This document shows, piece by piece, positions 1 through 7,880 of a stretch of 64,000 bases of DNA (its first letter is position 1; the number at the start of each line of letters is the position of its first letter). This DNA comes from Bacillota bacterium (GTDB taxonomy: Bacteria > Bacillota > Clostridia > Acetivibrionales > DTU013): the NCBI GenBank assembly GCA_023411575.1, contig JAEYOP010000017.1:1-64000 (forward strand). The letters run 5' to 3'. A program made the translations under genes and the position numbers. The notes beneath the pieces are model-generated. The model saw only the letters and a list, made by a program, of their open reading frames with translations, ran no database searches and was not told where the DNA came from.

Positions 1-47
1 GGTCTATTTCTGTTTCCATTATATCCTTTTCCCGTAGAAAAGAAAAC

Positions 48-87
48 GCACAAGCCTCCAAAAATGGAGTTTACTTGTGCATTTTTT
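48..87. terminator. Stem-loop terminator, probably bidirectional
   Basis: A 7-bp stem (48-54 with 74-80) carries a smaller inner CTCC/GGAG pair. It is followed by TTTTTT on the + strand and by a T-rich run (TTTTCTTTT) on the - strand. It lies about 90 bases past the end of the isomerase-like gene on the - strand, so it probably ends that transcript. What is on the other side lies outside the window. Confidence 0.7.
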
Positions 88-176
88 CTTGAATTTATCC
101 GGTAGAATTTACTTTTTCAATCAACGTAAACCTCGAAAGATTAAATGAAAAAATTTAAGCAATCCTTCCACCGGTT

Positions 177-1658
177 CTACTTAAAAGGGTTTTCATCCTT
201 GTACAGCATACCGGCCGGCTGGTTGAATGCCACGTCCCCGACGCCGAGCAGCTTCATGGCGGCAAACAGGACCTTGCCCGCATGCTTGAACGCAACGCCG
301 CCGTGGTGGGGATACCTCTTCGCAATCAGGACGTGCCTGTAGAAGCGGCCCATCTCGTTGATGGCAAAAATGCCTATGCCTCCGAAGGACTTGGGATCCA
401 GGTCGATGATCTCGCCTTCTGCCACATAGCTTCTCAAAGTCGCATCCGCCGTACTCTGAACTCGGAAGAAGGTTATGTCACCCGGCCGGATCGTCCCTTC
501 GAGTGTTCCCCTTGTGATATCGGGTTCCTTGTCGGGCTCCAGGAGCCGGTGCATGATAAGCTGATATTTCATGGAATAATCCTTCATGCAGCAGCTGGGG
601 GTATTTCCGCAGTGGAAGCCCATGAACAGATCTGTGAGCTTGTAGTCGCCCAGGGCCTTCTTGTTCTTTTTGTACATGTCGGCGGGAACCGAGTTGTTGA
701 TGTCCAGCAAGGTGGCCGGCATCTGGGTCGCGCAGGTGATGACGTACTCGCTCAGCGCCCCGTAAATATCCGTCTCACAGGCTACCGGAATGCCCCTGGC
801 GGCAAATCTGGAATTCACATAGCAGGGTACGAAGCCGAACTGGGTCTGGAAGGCCGGCCAGCATTTGTTTGCAAAGACGGCGTATTCGGACGCGCCCATA
901 TTGTTGTCCATCCAGTCCTGAAGGGTCAGCTCGTACTGGGCGAGCTTGGGAAGGATGCCCGGATATCCGTTGCCCTGGGCCAGCTCCTGCTCCATCTCCT
1001 TTACCAGCGCCGGGATGCGGGGGTCGTTGGCATGCTTGTTGAAGGCTTCGAAAAGGTCCAGTTCGGAATTTTCCTGGATTTCCACGCCAAGGTCGAACAA
1101 AGGCTTGATGGGCGCATTGCAGGCCAGGAAGTCAAAGGGCCTGGGGCCGAAGGAGAAGATTTTCAGTTTCTTTACGCCAAGCAGGACCCGGGCGACATTT
1201 TCGAAATCCGCAATCATGGAGGCGATTTCATCCGGCGTACCGACGGGATATTCCGGTATATAAGCCTTTATCCCCCTCAGGCCCAGGTTGTAGGACGCAT
1301 TCAGCATTCCGCAGTAGGCATCTCCGCGCCCGCTGACAAGGGTGTCCTCGCCATCCTCCGCGGCAGCCGCAAACATGGACGGCCCGCCGAATTTCTGCGC
1401 CAGGATGGTCTCCGGCCCTTCCGGTCCGAAATTGCCGAGGTATACGACGAGCGCGTTCACGCCGGCCTTTTTCAACTCTTCCAGGGCCTTTAAAGCGTCC
1501 TTTTCATTTTCTACCGCCGTTTTGGATTCGAAAATATTTATCTTGGCCGCCTTGCAAGCCTTTACCACCGCTTTTCTTCTGGTTTCGCTGAGCTGGACGG
1601 GAAAACAATCCCTGCTGACTGCGACGATGCCCAGTTTCACTTCAGGAACATTCAACAT
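177..1658 (-). CDS. L-fucose/L-arabinose isomerase family protein
   Basis: A 493-aa cytosolic protein resembling the FucI/AraA isomerase superfamily. These enzymes interconvert aldoses and ketoses with a divalent metal. The N-terminal half has the typical Rossmann-like layout with a VVYLGNFGPEG strand-loop. The C-terminal half holds conserved FHCGN and YPHHGG stretches at places where the family has metal- and substrate-binding residues. The length is that of AraA rather than of FucI (about 590 aa). The ATG start has a well-placed GGGAGG site. It is transcribed alone from a recognisable promoter and has no kinase or aldolase next to it, so the sugar cannot be named. Family membership is fairly sure; the substrate is not. 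Confidence 0.75.
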   Translation of the reverse strand: MLNVPEVKLGIVAVSRDCFPVQLSETRRKAVVKACKAAKINIFESKTAVENEKDALKALEELKKAGVNALVVYLGNFGPEGPETILAQKFGGPSMFAAAAEDGEDTLVSGRGDAYCGMLNASYNLGLRGIKAYIPEYPVGTPDEIASMIADFENVARVLLGVKKLKIFSFGPRPFDFLACNAPIKPLFDLGVEIQENSELDLFEAFNKHANDPRIPALVKEMEQELAQGNGYPGILPKLAQYELTLQDWMDNNMGASEYAVFANKCWPAFQTQFGFVPCYVNSRFAARGIPVACETDIYGALSEYVITCATQMPATLLDINNSVPADMYKKNKKALGDYKLTDLFMGFHCGNTPSCCMKDYSMKYQLIMHRLLEPDKEPDITRGTLEGTIRPGDITFFRVQSTADATLRSYVAEGEIIDLDPKSFGGIGIFAINEMGRFYRHVLIAKRYPHHGGVAFKHAGKVLFAAMKLLGVGDVAFNQPAGMLYKDENPFK

Positions 1659-1673
1659 CTCAAGACCTCCCTA

Positions 1674-1721
1674 ATGATTAATACAAAATGATTAATAAAG
1701 ATTATCAATACAAAAAGATTA
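1674..1721. repeat. Repeated AT-rich motif in the isomerase gene leader
   Basis: The ten-base motif ATGATTAATA occurs twice (1674-1683 and 1688-1697). A related pair, AATACAAAATGATTA and AATACAAAAAGATTA, covers 1680-1694 and 1708-1721. The block fills the stretch between the -10 box and the ribosome binding site of the isomerase-like gene. That is where a repressor would act, but no regulator can be named from the sequence. Confidence 0.45.
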
Positions 1722-1746
1722 TATCACCCGGCACTTGTATGCACAA
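1718..1746 (-). promoter_or_regulatory. Promoter of the isomerase-like gene
   Basis: The - strand reads TTGTGC (1746-1741), a 17-base spacer and a perfect TATAAT (1723-1718). The predicted leader is about 50 bases. This is a sigma-70/SigA-type promoter prediction by eye. Confidence 0.6.
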
Positions 1747-1897
1747 GTAGCGGGACCTGTGAAAATCTGCTTCAATTTGTTCATAGATTGTTCAAGCTTC
1801 TTTAAACAATTTAGGGCAAAATATTCTATATACAGGGAAAAACAGCGTCGGAGCAATCTCCGTCGCCCTGTAGATCATGGGAAAAGGAGGTGAAAAA

Positions 1898-2827
1898 ATG
1901 ATTCAGAAGTTCAGATTGCCTGGAAAGGGAAAGTGGATGATCGCGTTGGCGATTGCCGCAGTAATCGCAGTACCGGTCTCAGTTTTCGCCGCGACCTCGG
2001 ATACGGCTGCCGCCAGAAGCGTCAGAGGCTTTTTCGGCATTGATTCCTCCAAGCTGACGGACCAGCAGAAGCAAACCGTCCAGGAGTATTCCCAAAAGCT
2101 GGCGGACCTGCAAAAGCAGTTTATTGACGACATGGTGTCCAACGGCTCGATGACAAAGGAACAAGGCGACGCCGCAAAGCAGAGAATCGACGAAAGCCTG
2201 AAAAACAATGAGGCAACCGGCATCATCCCCGGCTTCGGCGGAGGGAAAAAGGGATTCGGAGGCGGAAAACGGGAAGGCCCCGGCCTCTTCGGCGCCGACC
2301 TTTCCAAGCTGACGGACGCGCAGAAGAAGGAACTGACCGACTCCTGCAAAGCCATTGCCGGAATCCAGAAGGACTTCATCAGCAAGCTGGCCGCAGCCGG
2401 TGTCATCACCAGTGAAAAAAGCGATGCCGCAATCAAAAGGCTCGACGAACAGATTGCCGCTCTTGACAAAAACGGTATTTCGGAAGGCGCGGGCGTCCTG
2501 ATGAACGGCTTCGGCCTCATGCCCTTCGGGATCGCCGGTATCGATACCTCAAAACTGACGGAGGACCAGAAGAGTATTCTGACGGATTACTCCACGAAGC
2601 TTTCCGAGGCGCAAAAGGAATTCATCGGAAAGCTGGTTTCCGACGGAGTCCTGACAAAGGAGCAGGGCGACGCGGCCCTCCAGAGGATGGATAACAGGAA
2701 GAACGCCAAGGCGGGAACCGGTTTCCCGATGAGCGGCAAAATGAAGGGCGGACGGCCCGGAATGCACGGTAAGGGCGGGTCCAGTACCAGCGAAAGTGCG
2801 ATTCAGTCTTCTTCCGGCTCTTTGTAA
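1898..2827 (+). CDS. Secreted triple-repeat protein (DUF2680-like)
   Basis: A 309-aa exported protein of unknown function. Start chosen at 1898 because AAAGGAGGTG lies just before it; an in-frame ATG at 1877 has no such site. Residues 10-32 form a signal peptide ending near VFAA. The mature part holds three copies of a 53-residue helical unit (about 47-99, 132-184, 214-266). Each starts G-[IA]-D-x-SKLT, has a QK-[EDQ]-F core and ends in K-x-x-DAA-x-[KQ]-R-[ILM]-D. Linkers are glycine/lysine rich (GFGGGKKGFGGGK), and the tail is Ser/Gly rich. The units resemble the DUF2680 family found in Clostridia. A terminator follows directly, so it is a single-gene unit. A cell-surface or matrix role is only a guess. 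Confidence 0.7.
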   Translation: MIQKFRLPGKGKWMIALAIAAVIAVPVSVFAATSDTAAARSVRGFFGIDSSKLTDQQKQTVQEYSQKLADLQKQFIDDMVSNGSMTKEQGDAAKQRIDESLKNNEATGIIPGFGGGKKGFGGGKREGPGLFGADLSKLTDAQKKELTDSCKAIAGIQKDFISKLAAAGVITSEKSDAAIKRLDEQIAALDKNGISEGAGVLMNGFGLMPFGIAGIDTSKLTEDQKSILTDYSTKLSEAQKEFIGKLVSDGVLTKEQGDAALQRMDNRKNAKAGTGFPMSGKMKGGRPGMHGKGGSSTSESAIQSSSGSL

Positions 2828-2857
2828 GCTCGGAATGCGCTGTCCAAATGGATCAAC

Positions 2858-2890
2858 TCCCGCCCGGCCAAAAACCGGGCGGGAATTTTT
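2858..2890 (+). terminator. Rho-independent terminator after the triple-repeat protein
   Basis: A perfect 10-bp GC-rich stem (2858-2867 with 2875-2884), a 7-base loop and then ATTTTT. It starts about 30 bases after the stop of the secreted protein gene. Confidence 0.9.
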
Positions 2891-2927
2891 GTGCCAATGT
2901 GGCCGATGGAAGCCGGTAGAGCCGCCG

Positions 2928-3854
2928 TTATCCGCAGCGCGCCGGCGAATTCAGAAGCGCCTTCAGGTTTCGGTCCAGATAGTCGTAATGCACATGGAGA
3001 TTGATTTCTTTCAGCTTGTCGGCCGTTCCTTCCGGCAATTCGTCAAACGAAACTTTTCCAAGGATGGCTTCCGTTTCTTCTTCCTCAAAGGATATAGTAC
3101 TTCCGTACGTTTGAAGCAGTCCTTTGTTTTCGGGACAACTGACCTGGCACCGAAGGCATCCGACCAGGCAATTGTGTGCGTCCGGTGAAAGCCATTGGGG
3201 AAACTCCGGTTTCCCCCAGAATTCGTTATGGTACGTCACGCAGGTTTCCGCATGGACGGCAAACCGGTCGTCCGGGAGCGCCGTACACGGGCACCTGTCA
3301 ACGCACTCCCTGCAAGAGCCGCACGCCTCCAACTGCCGTGCCGGCCCCCAGGAATCCTCCTGCGCGGGCAGGTCCGTCAGGAAGGCCGTCAGCAGCACAT
3401 AGCTGCCCAGTCCCGGCACATAGCAAAGATTGTTCCGGCCATACCGCCCAAGACCGCTCCGGACGGCCAGGAGCTTTTTCGGCAGATTGTCGGTTTCCTC
3501 GAAGAGATGGTTTTCGCCGCAGGCCCGTTCCAGAATCCGCCGGATTTTTTCCGGCTCACTGATGAAATCCAGGTAGGTGGGCGGCATGACAAACGTGTGC
3601 GTTTTCCCCCGCCATTCGAATACGGCCCGGACCAGCGGACTTTTGGACGCGAGGATGAGGATCGACGAAAACGGGCGCTCCAGGGATGCCAAATTCAGCT
3701 TGTAATGCCGCTTCAGCCATTCCTGGAGATTTGCGTCCACATTTCCCCGATCGAAATTTTCTTCGATGTCCCTTCTCAGATCCTCCAGCCGGTTTATCCC
3801 CACCAGCTTCATTCGATACCCCGACTCCCCCAGTAGTTGTTCCAGCGAATCCAA
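2928..3854 (-). CDS. 4Fe-4S protein related to QueG-type reductases
   Basis: A 308-aa cytosolic iron-sulphur protein. Its C-terminal half has two cluster motifs, CGSCRECVDRCP and CLRCQVSCP, in the spacing of the double-cluster domain shared by epoxyqueuosine reductase QueG and reductive dehalogenases. The central GLGRYGRNNLCYVPGLGSY stretch matches the same family. The N-terminal part, which in QueG binds cobalamin, is divergent, so a queuosine role is not assured. It starts with TTG after AGGGGGA, which overlaps the stop of the glycosidase gene 10 bases upstream. It is therefore probably translated with that gene. A redox protein at the end of a sugar operon is unexpected. Confidence 0.7.
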   Translation of the reverse strand: MDSLEQLLGESGYRMKLVGINRLEDLRRDIEENFDRGNVDANLQEWLKRHYKLNLASLERPFSSILILASKSPLVRAVFEWRGKTHTFVMPPTYLDFISEPEKIRRILERACGENHLFEETDNLPKKLLAVRSGLGRYGRNNLCYVPGLGSYVLLTAFLTDLPAQEDSWGPARQLEACGSCRECVDRCPCTALPDDRFAVHAETCVTYHNEFWGKPEFPQWLSPDAHNCLVGCLRCQVSCPENKGLLQTYGSTISFEEEETEAILGKVSFDELPEGTADKLKEINLHVHYDYLDRNLKALLNSPARCG

Positions 3855-3864
3855 AGCAATCCCC

Positions 3865-5688
3865 CTATTCCGGTTTAATCCTGTTGTACATATAATACCA
3901 TTTCATGGCCCCAATTTTATAATACGGAGTAAATTTTCTTGTCAGGAAATCGTAGCCCGCTACATGTCCCCTGTCCGTGACAAACGCAAAGGGCTCCCCT
4001 TCCACCGGCCGGATCCACTCTTCCGGCCTTGCGGCATCCCCGATGAACCGGGTCATCCGGTCGGTTGCGAGGACCAATGGTCCATAGCTCAGCGCCACGA
4101 TATCCGCACTGTTTGCATCCACTGCTTCAAATCGCAGAGTATAAGGGAAATCTACCGTTAGGATGTCTCCGTCCTTCCAGGTCCTTTCGACGCACACCCA
4201 TTGATTGGGCGTCATCTCCAGCTCCAGGCGCGTTCCGTTCAGGGAAAGGCTGTTGTCCGCCGTCGCCCAGAAAGGAACCCGCAGGCTCAAGCGGAAGGCG
4301 ACGCTCCTGTCCAGGGATACCCTCAGCTTTACCCGGCTTTCCTCCGGAAACAGGGAATAGTTTTCAATTTCGATCCCCGCTCCGTCTTTTTCCCACTTGA
4401 AAACGGAAGGCAGGTATTGGCTTACATAGATTCCATTATCATCGCTGTAGTAAAGCATGTTGGCATATTCCGCCACATCCTGCGGAAACGTGCCCGTACA
4501 GCACTGCCATTCAAAAGCATGGCCTCCGTCCTGAATTCTTCTGTCCTCCACGGTTTTAATCGCGCCGTCCAGAAAGTAATTGGCATAATACATGACCTTG
4601 CCGTCCGGCCCGATAGGCAGTTGCCCGCCCGTGCCATTATACAGCAGCTTCTCGACCCAATCTCCGTATCTGGCCTCTCCGGTATATTGAAGCATGTAAT
4701 TGCAGAATTTGAATACCGCCCACGCACAGCAAGAAACCTCGCAGCTTCCCCAGGCGTCGCTTCTGGCGACCCTGCCGCCGCCGAAATTGGTGTACATTGC
4801 CTCTCCGTTGAGCGTCACGTCCCAGGTGGACTTCAGCGAATCGCCCAGATAGCTTTCCTTTTCCGCATACAGACACTCCGCCGGGCCGTATCCGCCTGTT
4901 GCAAAGGTGTGATGCGCCGTGATCTCCTCAAAGGCGGTCTTCATAGCCGAAAGATAGCGCTCGTCCCCCGTATCGCCGTAGGCAAGGGCGGCGCTGGACA
5001 GGCAGTTGACATGGCTGTAGGCGTGCCGCGGACCGATCCGGAAATCCCGGTTGTTCAGCTTATCCCAGAGATAATCGTAATCCCACTCCCTGGCAAAGCT
5101 CCTGTACTTTTCGTCCCCTGTGGCCCGATAGGCGCGGTATAGGTTTTCCGGCAGGGTGTACCACTCGATCATATTGTTGTTCCACAGACCGGCGTCCTGC
5201 AGGCCGTCCCGCTTGATATCCCGCTTGAAATGAGCGATCGCATAATCTGTGAGCTTCGACATGTATACCGGGGCTTTTTCATAGCCGAGGTATTCGTACA
5301 GGTCCAGCAGGCCGCCCATCAGCTTGTCGTAGACGTATGTGTCGTTAATCAGCAGTGCGTCCGACCGGTCAACGCACTTCGCCCATTCCTCCGCCAGGTA
5401 CAAGGCTTTTTCTTTCAGTCTGTAATCCCCCGTAACCCGGTACCATTTGGCGAAGGCCGCAAGCTTTTGCCCGAAGGTGCTGGCATTGGCCCCGTACCAG
5501 CCGGTCAATCCCCGGGCGCCGGATTCCGCCCCGGCCTTTGCCCGGAAAATATGCAGCAGGTCCTCATTGGGAATATTGAGGTAGAGTTCTATCGTATCAT
5601 CCATCTGCTTTTTCCAGTGGCTGTTCTTCAACGCCACGTTGGAATAATTCGCGGAATGGATCCTGTTTGCCGGTTTCTTTGAATTCAT
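3865..5688 (-). CDS. GH127-type beta-L-arabinofuranosidase-like protein (DUF1680)
   Basis: A 607-aa cytosolic protein of the DUF1680 fold, which includes GH127 beta-L-arabinofuranosidases and GH146. Members remove terminal sugars with a cysteine nucleophile next to a zinc site. The (alpha/alpha)6-barrel part spans about 20-420 and the rest is beta-rich. Candidate active-site residues are the SCEVSCC cluster (C316, E317, C320, C321) and the WQCC pair (C396, C397). No signal peptide is seen, so it acts on imported oligosaccharides. AAGGAG stands before the ATG. It follows the two importer permeases on the same strand, which supports arabinoside uptake by that importer, but the exact linkage is not shown. 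Confidence 0.8.
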   Translation of the reverse strand: MNSKKPANRIHSANYSNVALKNSHWKKQMDDTIELYLNIPNEDLLHIFRAKAGAESGARGLTGWYGANASTFGQKLAAFAKWYRVTGDYRLKEKALYLAEEWAKCVDRSDALLINDTYVYDKLMGGLLDLYEYLGYEKAPVYMSKLTDYAIAHFKRDIKRDGLQDAGLWNNNMIEWYTLPENLYRAYRATGDEKYRSFAREWDYDYLWDKLNNRDFRIGPRHAYSHVNCLSSAALAYGDTGDERYLSAMKTAFEEITAHHTFATGGYGPAECLYAEKESYLGDSLKSTWDVTLNGEAMYTNFGGGRVARSDAWGSCEVSCCAWAVFKFCNYMLQYTGEARYGDWVEKLLYNGTGGQLPIGPDGKVMYYANYFLDGAIKTVEDRRIQDGGHAFEWQCCTGTFPQDVAEYANMLYYSDDNGIYVSQYLPSVFKWEKDGAGIEIENYSLFPEESRVKLRVSLDRSVAFRLSLRVPFWATADNSLSLNGTRLELEMTPNQWVCVERTWKDGDILTVDFPYTLRFEAVDANSADIVALSYGPLVLATDRMTRFIGDAARPEEWIRPVEGEPFAFVTDRGHVAGYDFLTRKFTPYYKIGAMKWYYMYNRIKPE

Positions 5689-5834
5689 GCCCTTCTCCTT
5701 TAATCCTTTTTTGCGTATACCAACTCAGGGTACCTGCCAGTGCAGGCTTACCCGTGTAATCTTTGCCGTATAGCCTTTGCGTGACGCCTTTGCCGTGCCG
5801 CTTTTGCCGGCATTTTCCGCCGTTCCCGCCGACG

Positions 5835-6737
5835 CTAGCCCTTGATAGAGCCGATCATGACCCCTTTTTCGAAATACTTCTGGACAAACGGATACACCAT
5901 CAGGATCGGCAGGGTTGAAACGATAATGACGCCGTATTTCACCTGATCCGCATATCTTTGCGCATAGCCCCCCGCCGCTCCTCCGGCGCCCGCGCCCTGG
6001 GAGAACACCTGGTTGGCCAGCAGGATGTCCCTTAATACGATCTGAAGCGGTTGGTACTCGTTTTTCCGGATATATACCAGACCCGTAAAGAAATCATTCC
6101 AGTGGGCGACCAGATAATACAGGCCGATCACGGAAATAACCGCCTTCGAGAGCGGCAGGATCACCTTGAAGAAATAGATGAAATGGGTGCAGCCGTCCAT
6201 TTGTGCCGCTTCATACAGCTCATTCGGAATGGAATGCTCAATGAAGGTGCGGGTAATAATCAGATTGAATACATTCACGCTGAACGGGATGATGAAAACC
6301 AGCATATTGTTGGTCAGATGGAGCCCCTTCATCAACAGGTAAGTGGGGATCAGACCGCCGTTAAAAAACATGGTGATGACGAAGAACATCATCAGGAAGC
6401 CGCGGGCGCGGAATTCCCGCCTCGAAAGGACATAGGCCGCCGGCATTGTCAGCGCCAGATTCAGCGCCGTTCCCGCAAAAGTGTAAAGGAACGTATTCCG
6501 GTATCCCGTCCAGATCCGCATGTCCTTGAAAATCTCCTGGTAGCCGAAGGTGCTGAAGCCCTTTGGAAACAGGACCACAAGCCCTTTGGAAACCATGCTG
6601 GAGTCGCTTACGGAAGCGATGACGATAAAATACAAGGGATACGCGACGATGAGAAAAGCCAGTGCGCAAAGCAAAGCAACAAGCGCATCAAACAGAATTT
6701 CCCCCGGGTTTTTCCCTTTCAGACCAAACCGAACCAT
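5835..6737 (-). CDS. Sugar ABC importer permease, LplC/AraQ type
   Basis: A 300-aa inner-membrane permease with six predicted membrane segments. It has the cytoplasmic loop EAAQMDGCTHFIYFFKVILP, the EAA motif that docks the ATPase. The C-terminus VMIGSIKG is typical of the LplC branch, which pairs with LplB. GAGGAGG precedes the ATG. It follows the LplB-type permease by 19 bases and precedes the GH127-like gene, so binding protein, permeases and glycosidase form one unit. No ATPase is encoded here; importers of this kind usually share an MsmX-like ATPase made elsewhere. Confidence 0.9.
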   Translation of the reverse strand: MVRFGLKGKNPGEILFDALVALLCALAFLIVAYPLYFIVIASVSDSSMVSKGLVVLFPKGFSTFGYQEIFKDMRIWTGYRNTFLYTFAGTALNLALTMPAAYVLSRREFRARGFLMMFFVITMFFNGGLIPTYLLMKGLHLTNNMLVFIIPFSVNVFNLIITRTFIEHSIPNELYEAAQMDGCTHFIYFFKVILPLSKAVISVIGLYYLVAHWNDFFTGLVYIRKNEYQPLQIVLRDILLANQVFSQGAGAGGAAGGYAQRYADQVKYGVIIVSTLPILMVYPFVQKYFEKGVMIGSIKG

Positions 6738-6756
6738 AACCTGCCTCCTCTGTTGA

Positions 6757-7713
6757 TTACCACAAACTGATGTCCGAATGTTTTCTCGAAATCAAATTCA
6801 TGGCGTACAAGAAAATAAAATTGATGATGGTATTGAACAAGCCGATTGCCGCAGAATAGCTGAACTGATTGCCCAGGATGCCGATCTTGTAGGTGTAGGT
6901 GGAGATGACCTCCGAAGCGGGCAGGTTCAGGGAGTTCTGCATGAGGAACACCTTCTCGAAGCCGGTGTTCAAGACATTTCCCATACTGAGGATGAACAGG
7001 ATGATGATCGTGGGAATGAGGGCAGGGATTTCAATGTACCAGATGGTATGCCATTTGCTGGCGCCATCGATCTTGCTGGAATCATACAGCTGCGGATCGA
7101 CGGAGGAAAGCGCCGCCAGGTAGATGATGCTGTTCCAGCCGCAGTGCTGCCAGATATCCGAAAACACGAACAATTGCACAAAAGTGCCGGGGTCCCCCAG
7201 CAGGTTCGTCTTGACGCCCATCCCGGAAAGGACGTGGGCAATAATTCCCGTGTTCGGCGACAGGAGGACATTTAGTAGTCCCACCATAACGACGATCGAA
7301 ATGAAATGGGGCAGGTAAACCGTTGTCTGCAGCAGCTTTTTCGTCTGGGCACCCTTTACCTGGTTGAGCAGCAAAGCCAGCAGAATGGGCGCCGGAAAGC
7401 CGAGCACAATGGTGGAAAGGCTGATGGCCACCGTGTTCCGCATCAGTTCCCCGAAGATGTAGTTGGTGATGAATTTTTCGAAATAAAACAGGCCGTGGAA
7501 TTCGCCGCCCGTCAGGCTCTTGATTAGATCCAGATTGAATTTGTAATCCCGGAAAGCCAGCTGTATCCCGTACATGGGCATATAGTTGAAAATGAAGATC
7601 ACGGCAACGGCCGGCAGAATTAAAAGCCATAGCTGATAATCCCGCTTCACGCTGCCCAGGACGCTTCTTTTTTTCCGGCTTCCGGTCATTCCGCCCGGCT
7701 GCACAGTGCTCAT
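6757..7713 (-). CDS. Sugar ABC importer permease, LplB type
   Basis: A 318-aa permease. The open frame runs further upstream to 7866, but the start at 7713 (MSTVQPGG) has a GGGAG site and fits the family length of about 300-320. The sequence then enters the usual first membrane segment (LWLLILPAVAVIFIFNY). The EAA-like loop SSKIDGASKWHTIWYIEIPA contacts the shared ATPase. It partners the LplC-type permease just downstream and the lipoprotein upstream. Family assignment is firm; substrate is inferred only from the GH127 neighbour. Confidence 0.88.
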   Translation of the reverse strand: MSTVQPGGMTGSRKKRSVLGSVKRDYQLWLLILPAVAVIFIFNYMPMYGIQLAFRDYKFNLDLIKSLTGGEFHGLFYFEKFITNYIFGELMRNTVAISLSTIVLGFPAPILLALLLNQVKGAQTKKLLQTTVYLPHFISIVVMVGLLNVLLSPNTGIIAHVLSGMGVKTNLLGDPGTFVQLFVFSDIWQHCGWNSIIYLAALSSVDPQLYDSSKIDGASKWHTIWYIEIPALIPTIIILFILSMGNVLNTGFEKVFLMQNSLNLPASEVISTYTYKIGILGNQFSYSAAIGLFNTIINFIFLYAMNLISRKHSDISLW

Positions 7714-7830
7714 AAAAACACTCTCCCTATAAAGAATCCCGGGGATATCAGGCCCCTCCCGCCGGTACAGCCTGCCGGAGCAAATGCACCGGTTCGGGGC
7801 GGGACCTGACCTATTCCCCTGCATCGGAAA

Positions 7831-7859
7831 GATGCCATACCGGTACACGATATGGCATC
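7831..7859 (-). other. Intercistronic stem-loop after the binding-protein gene
   Basis: A perfect 9-bp inverted repeat (7831-7839 with 7851-7859) lies between the binding-protein stop and the permease start. A second imperfect GC-rich repeat spans about 7749-7808. There is no T-run after either on the - strand. They probably protect the binding-protein mRNA or trim read-through rather than end transcription. Confidence 0.5.
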
Positions 7860-7880
7860 CTCCCATATTGTCATAAGTGG

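Noticed and set aside
282..1493. Long open frame (about 400 codons) antisense to the isomerase-like gene
   Set aside because: It mirrors a recognisable protein on the other strand, has no ribosome site and shows no family motif. The same holds for long antisense frames at 22730-24742, 26280-27764, 34289-35734, 43121-44722 and 45109-46743.
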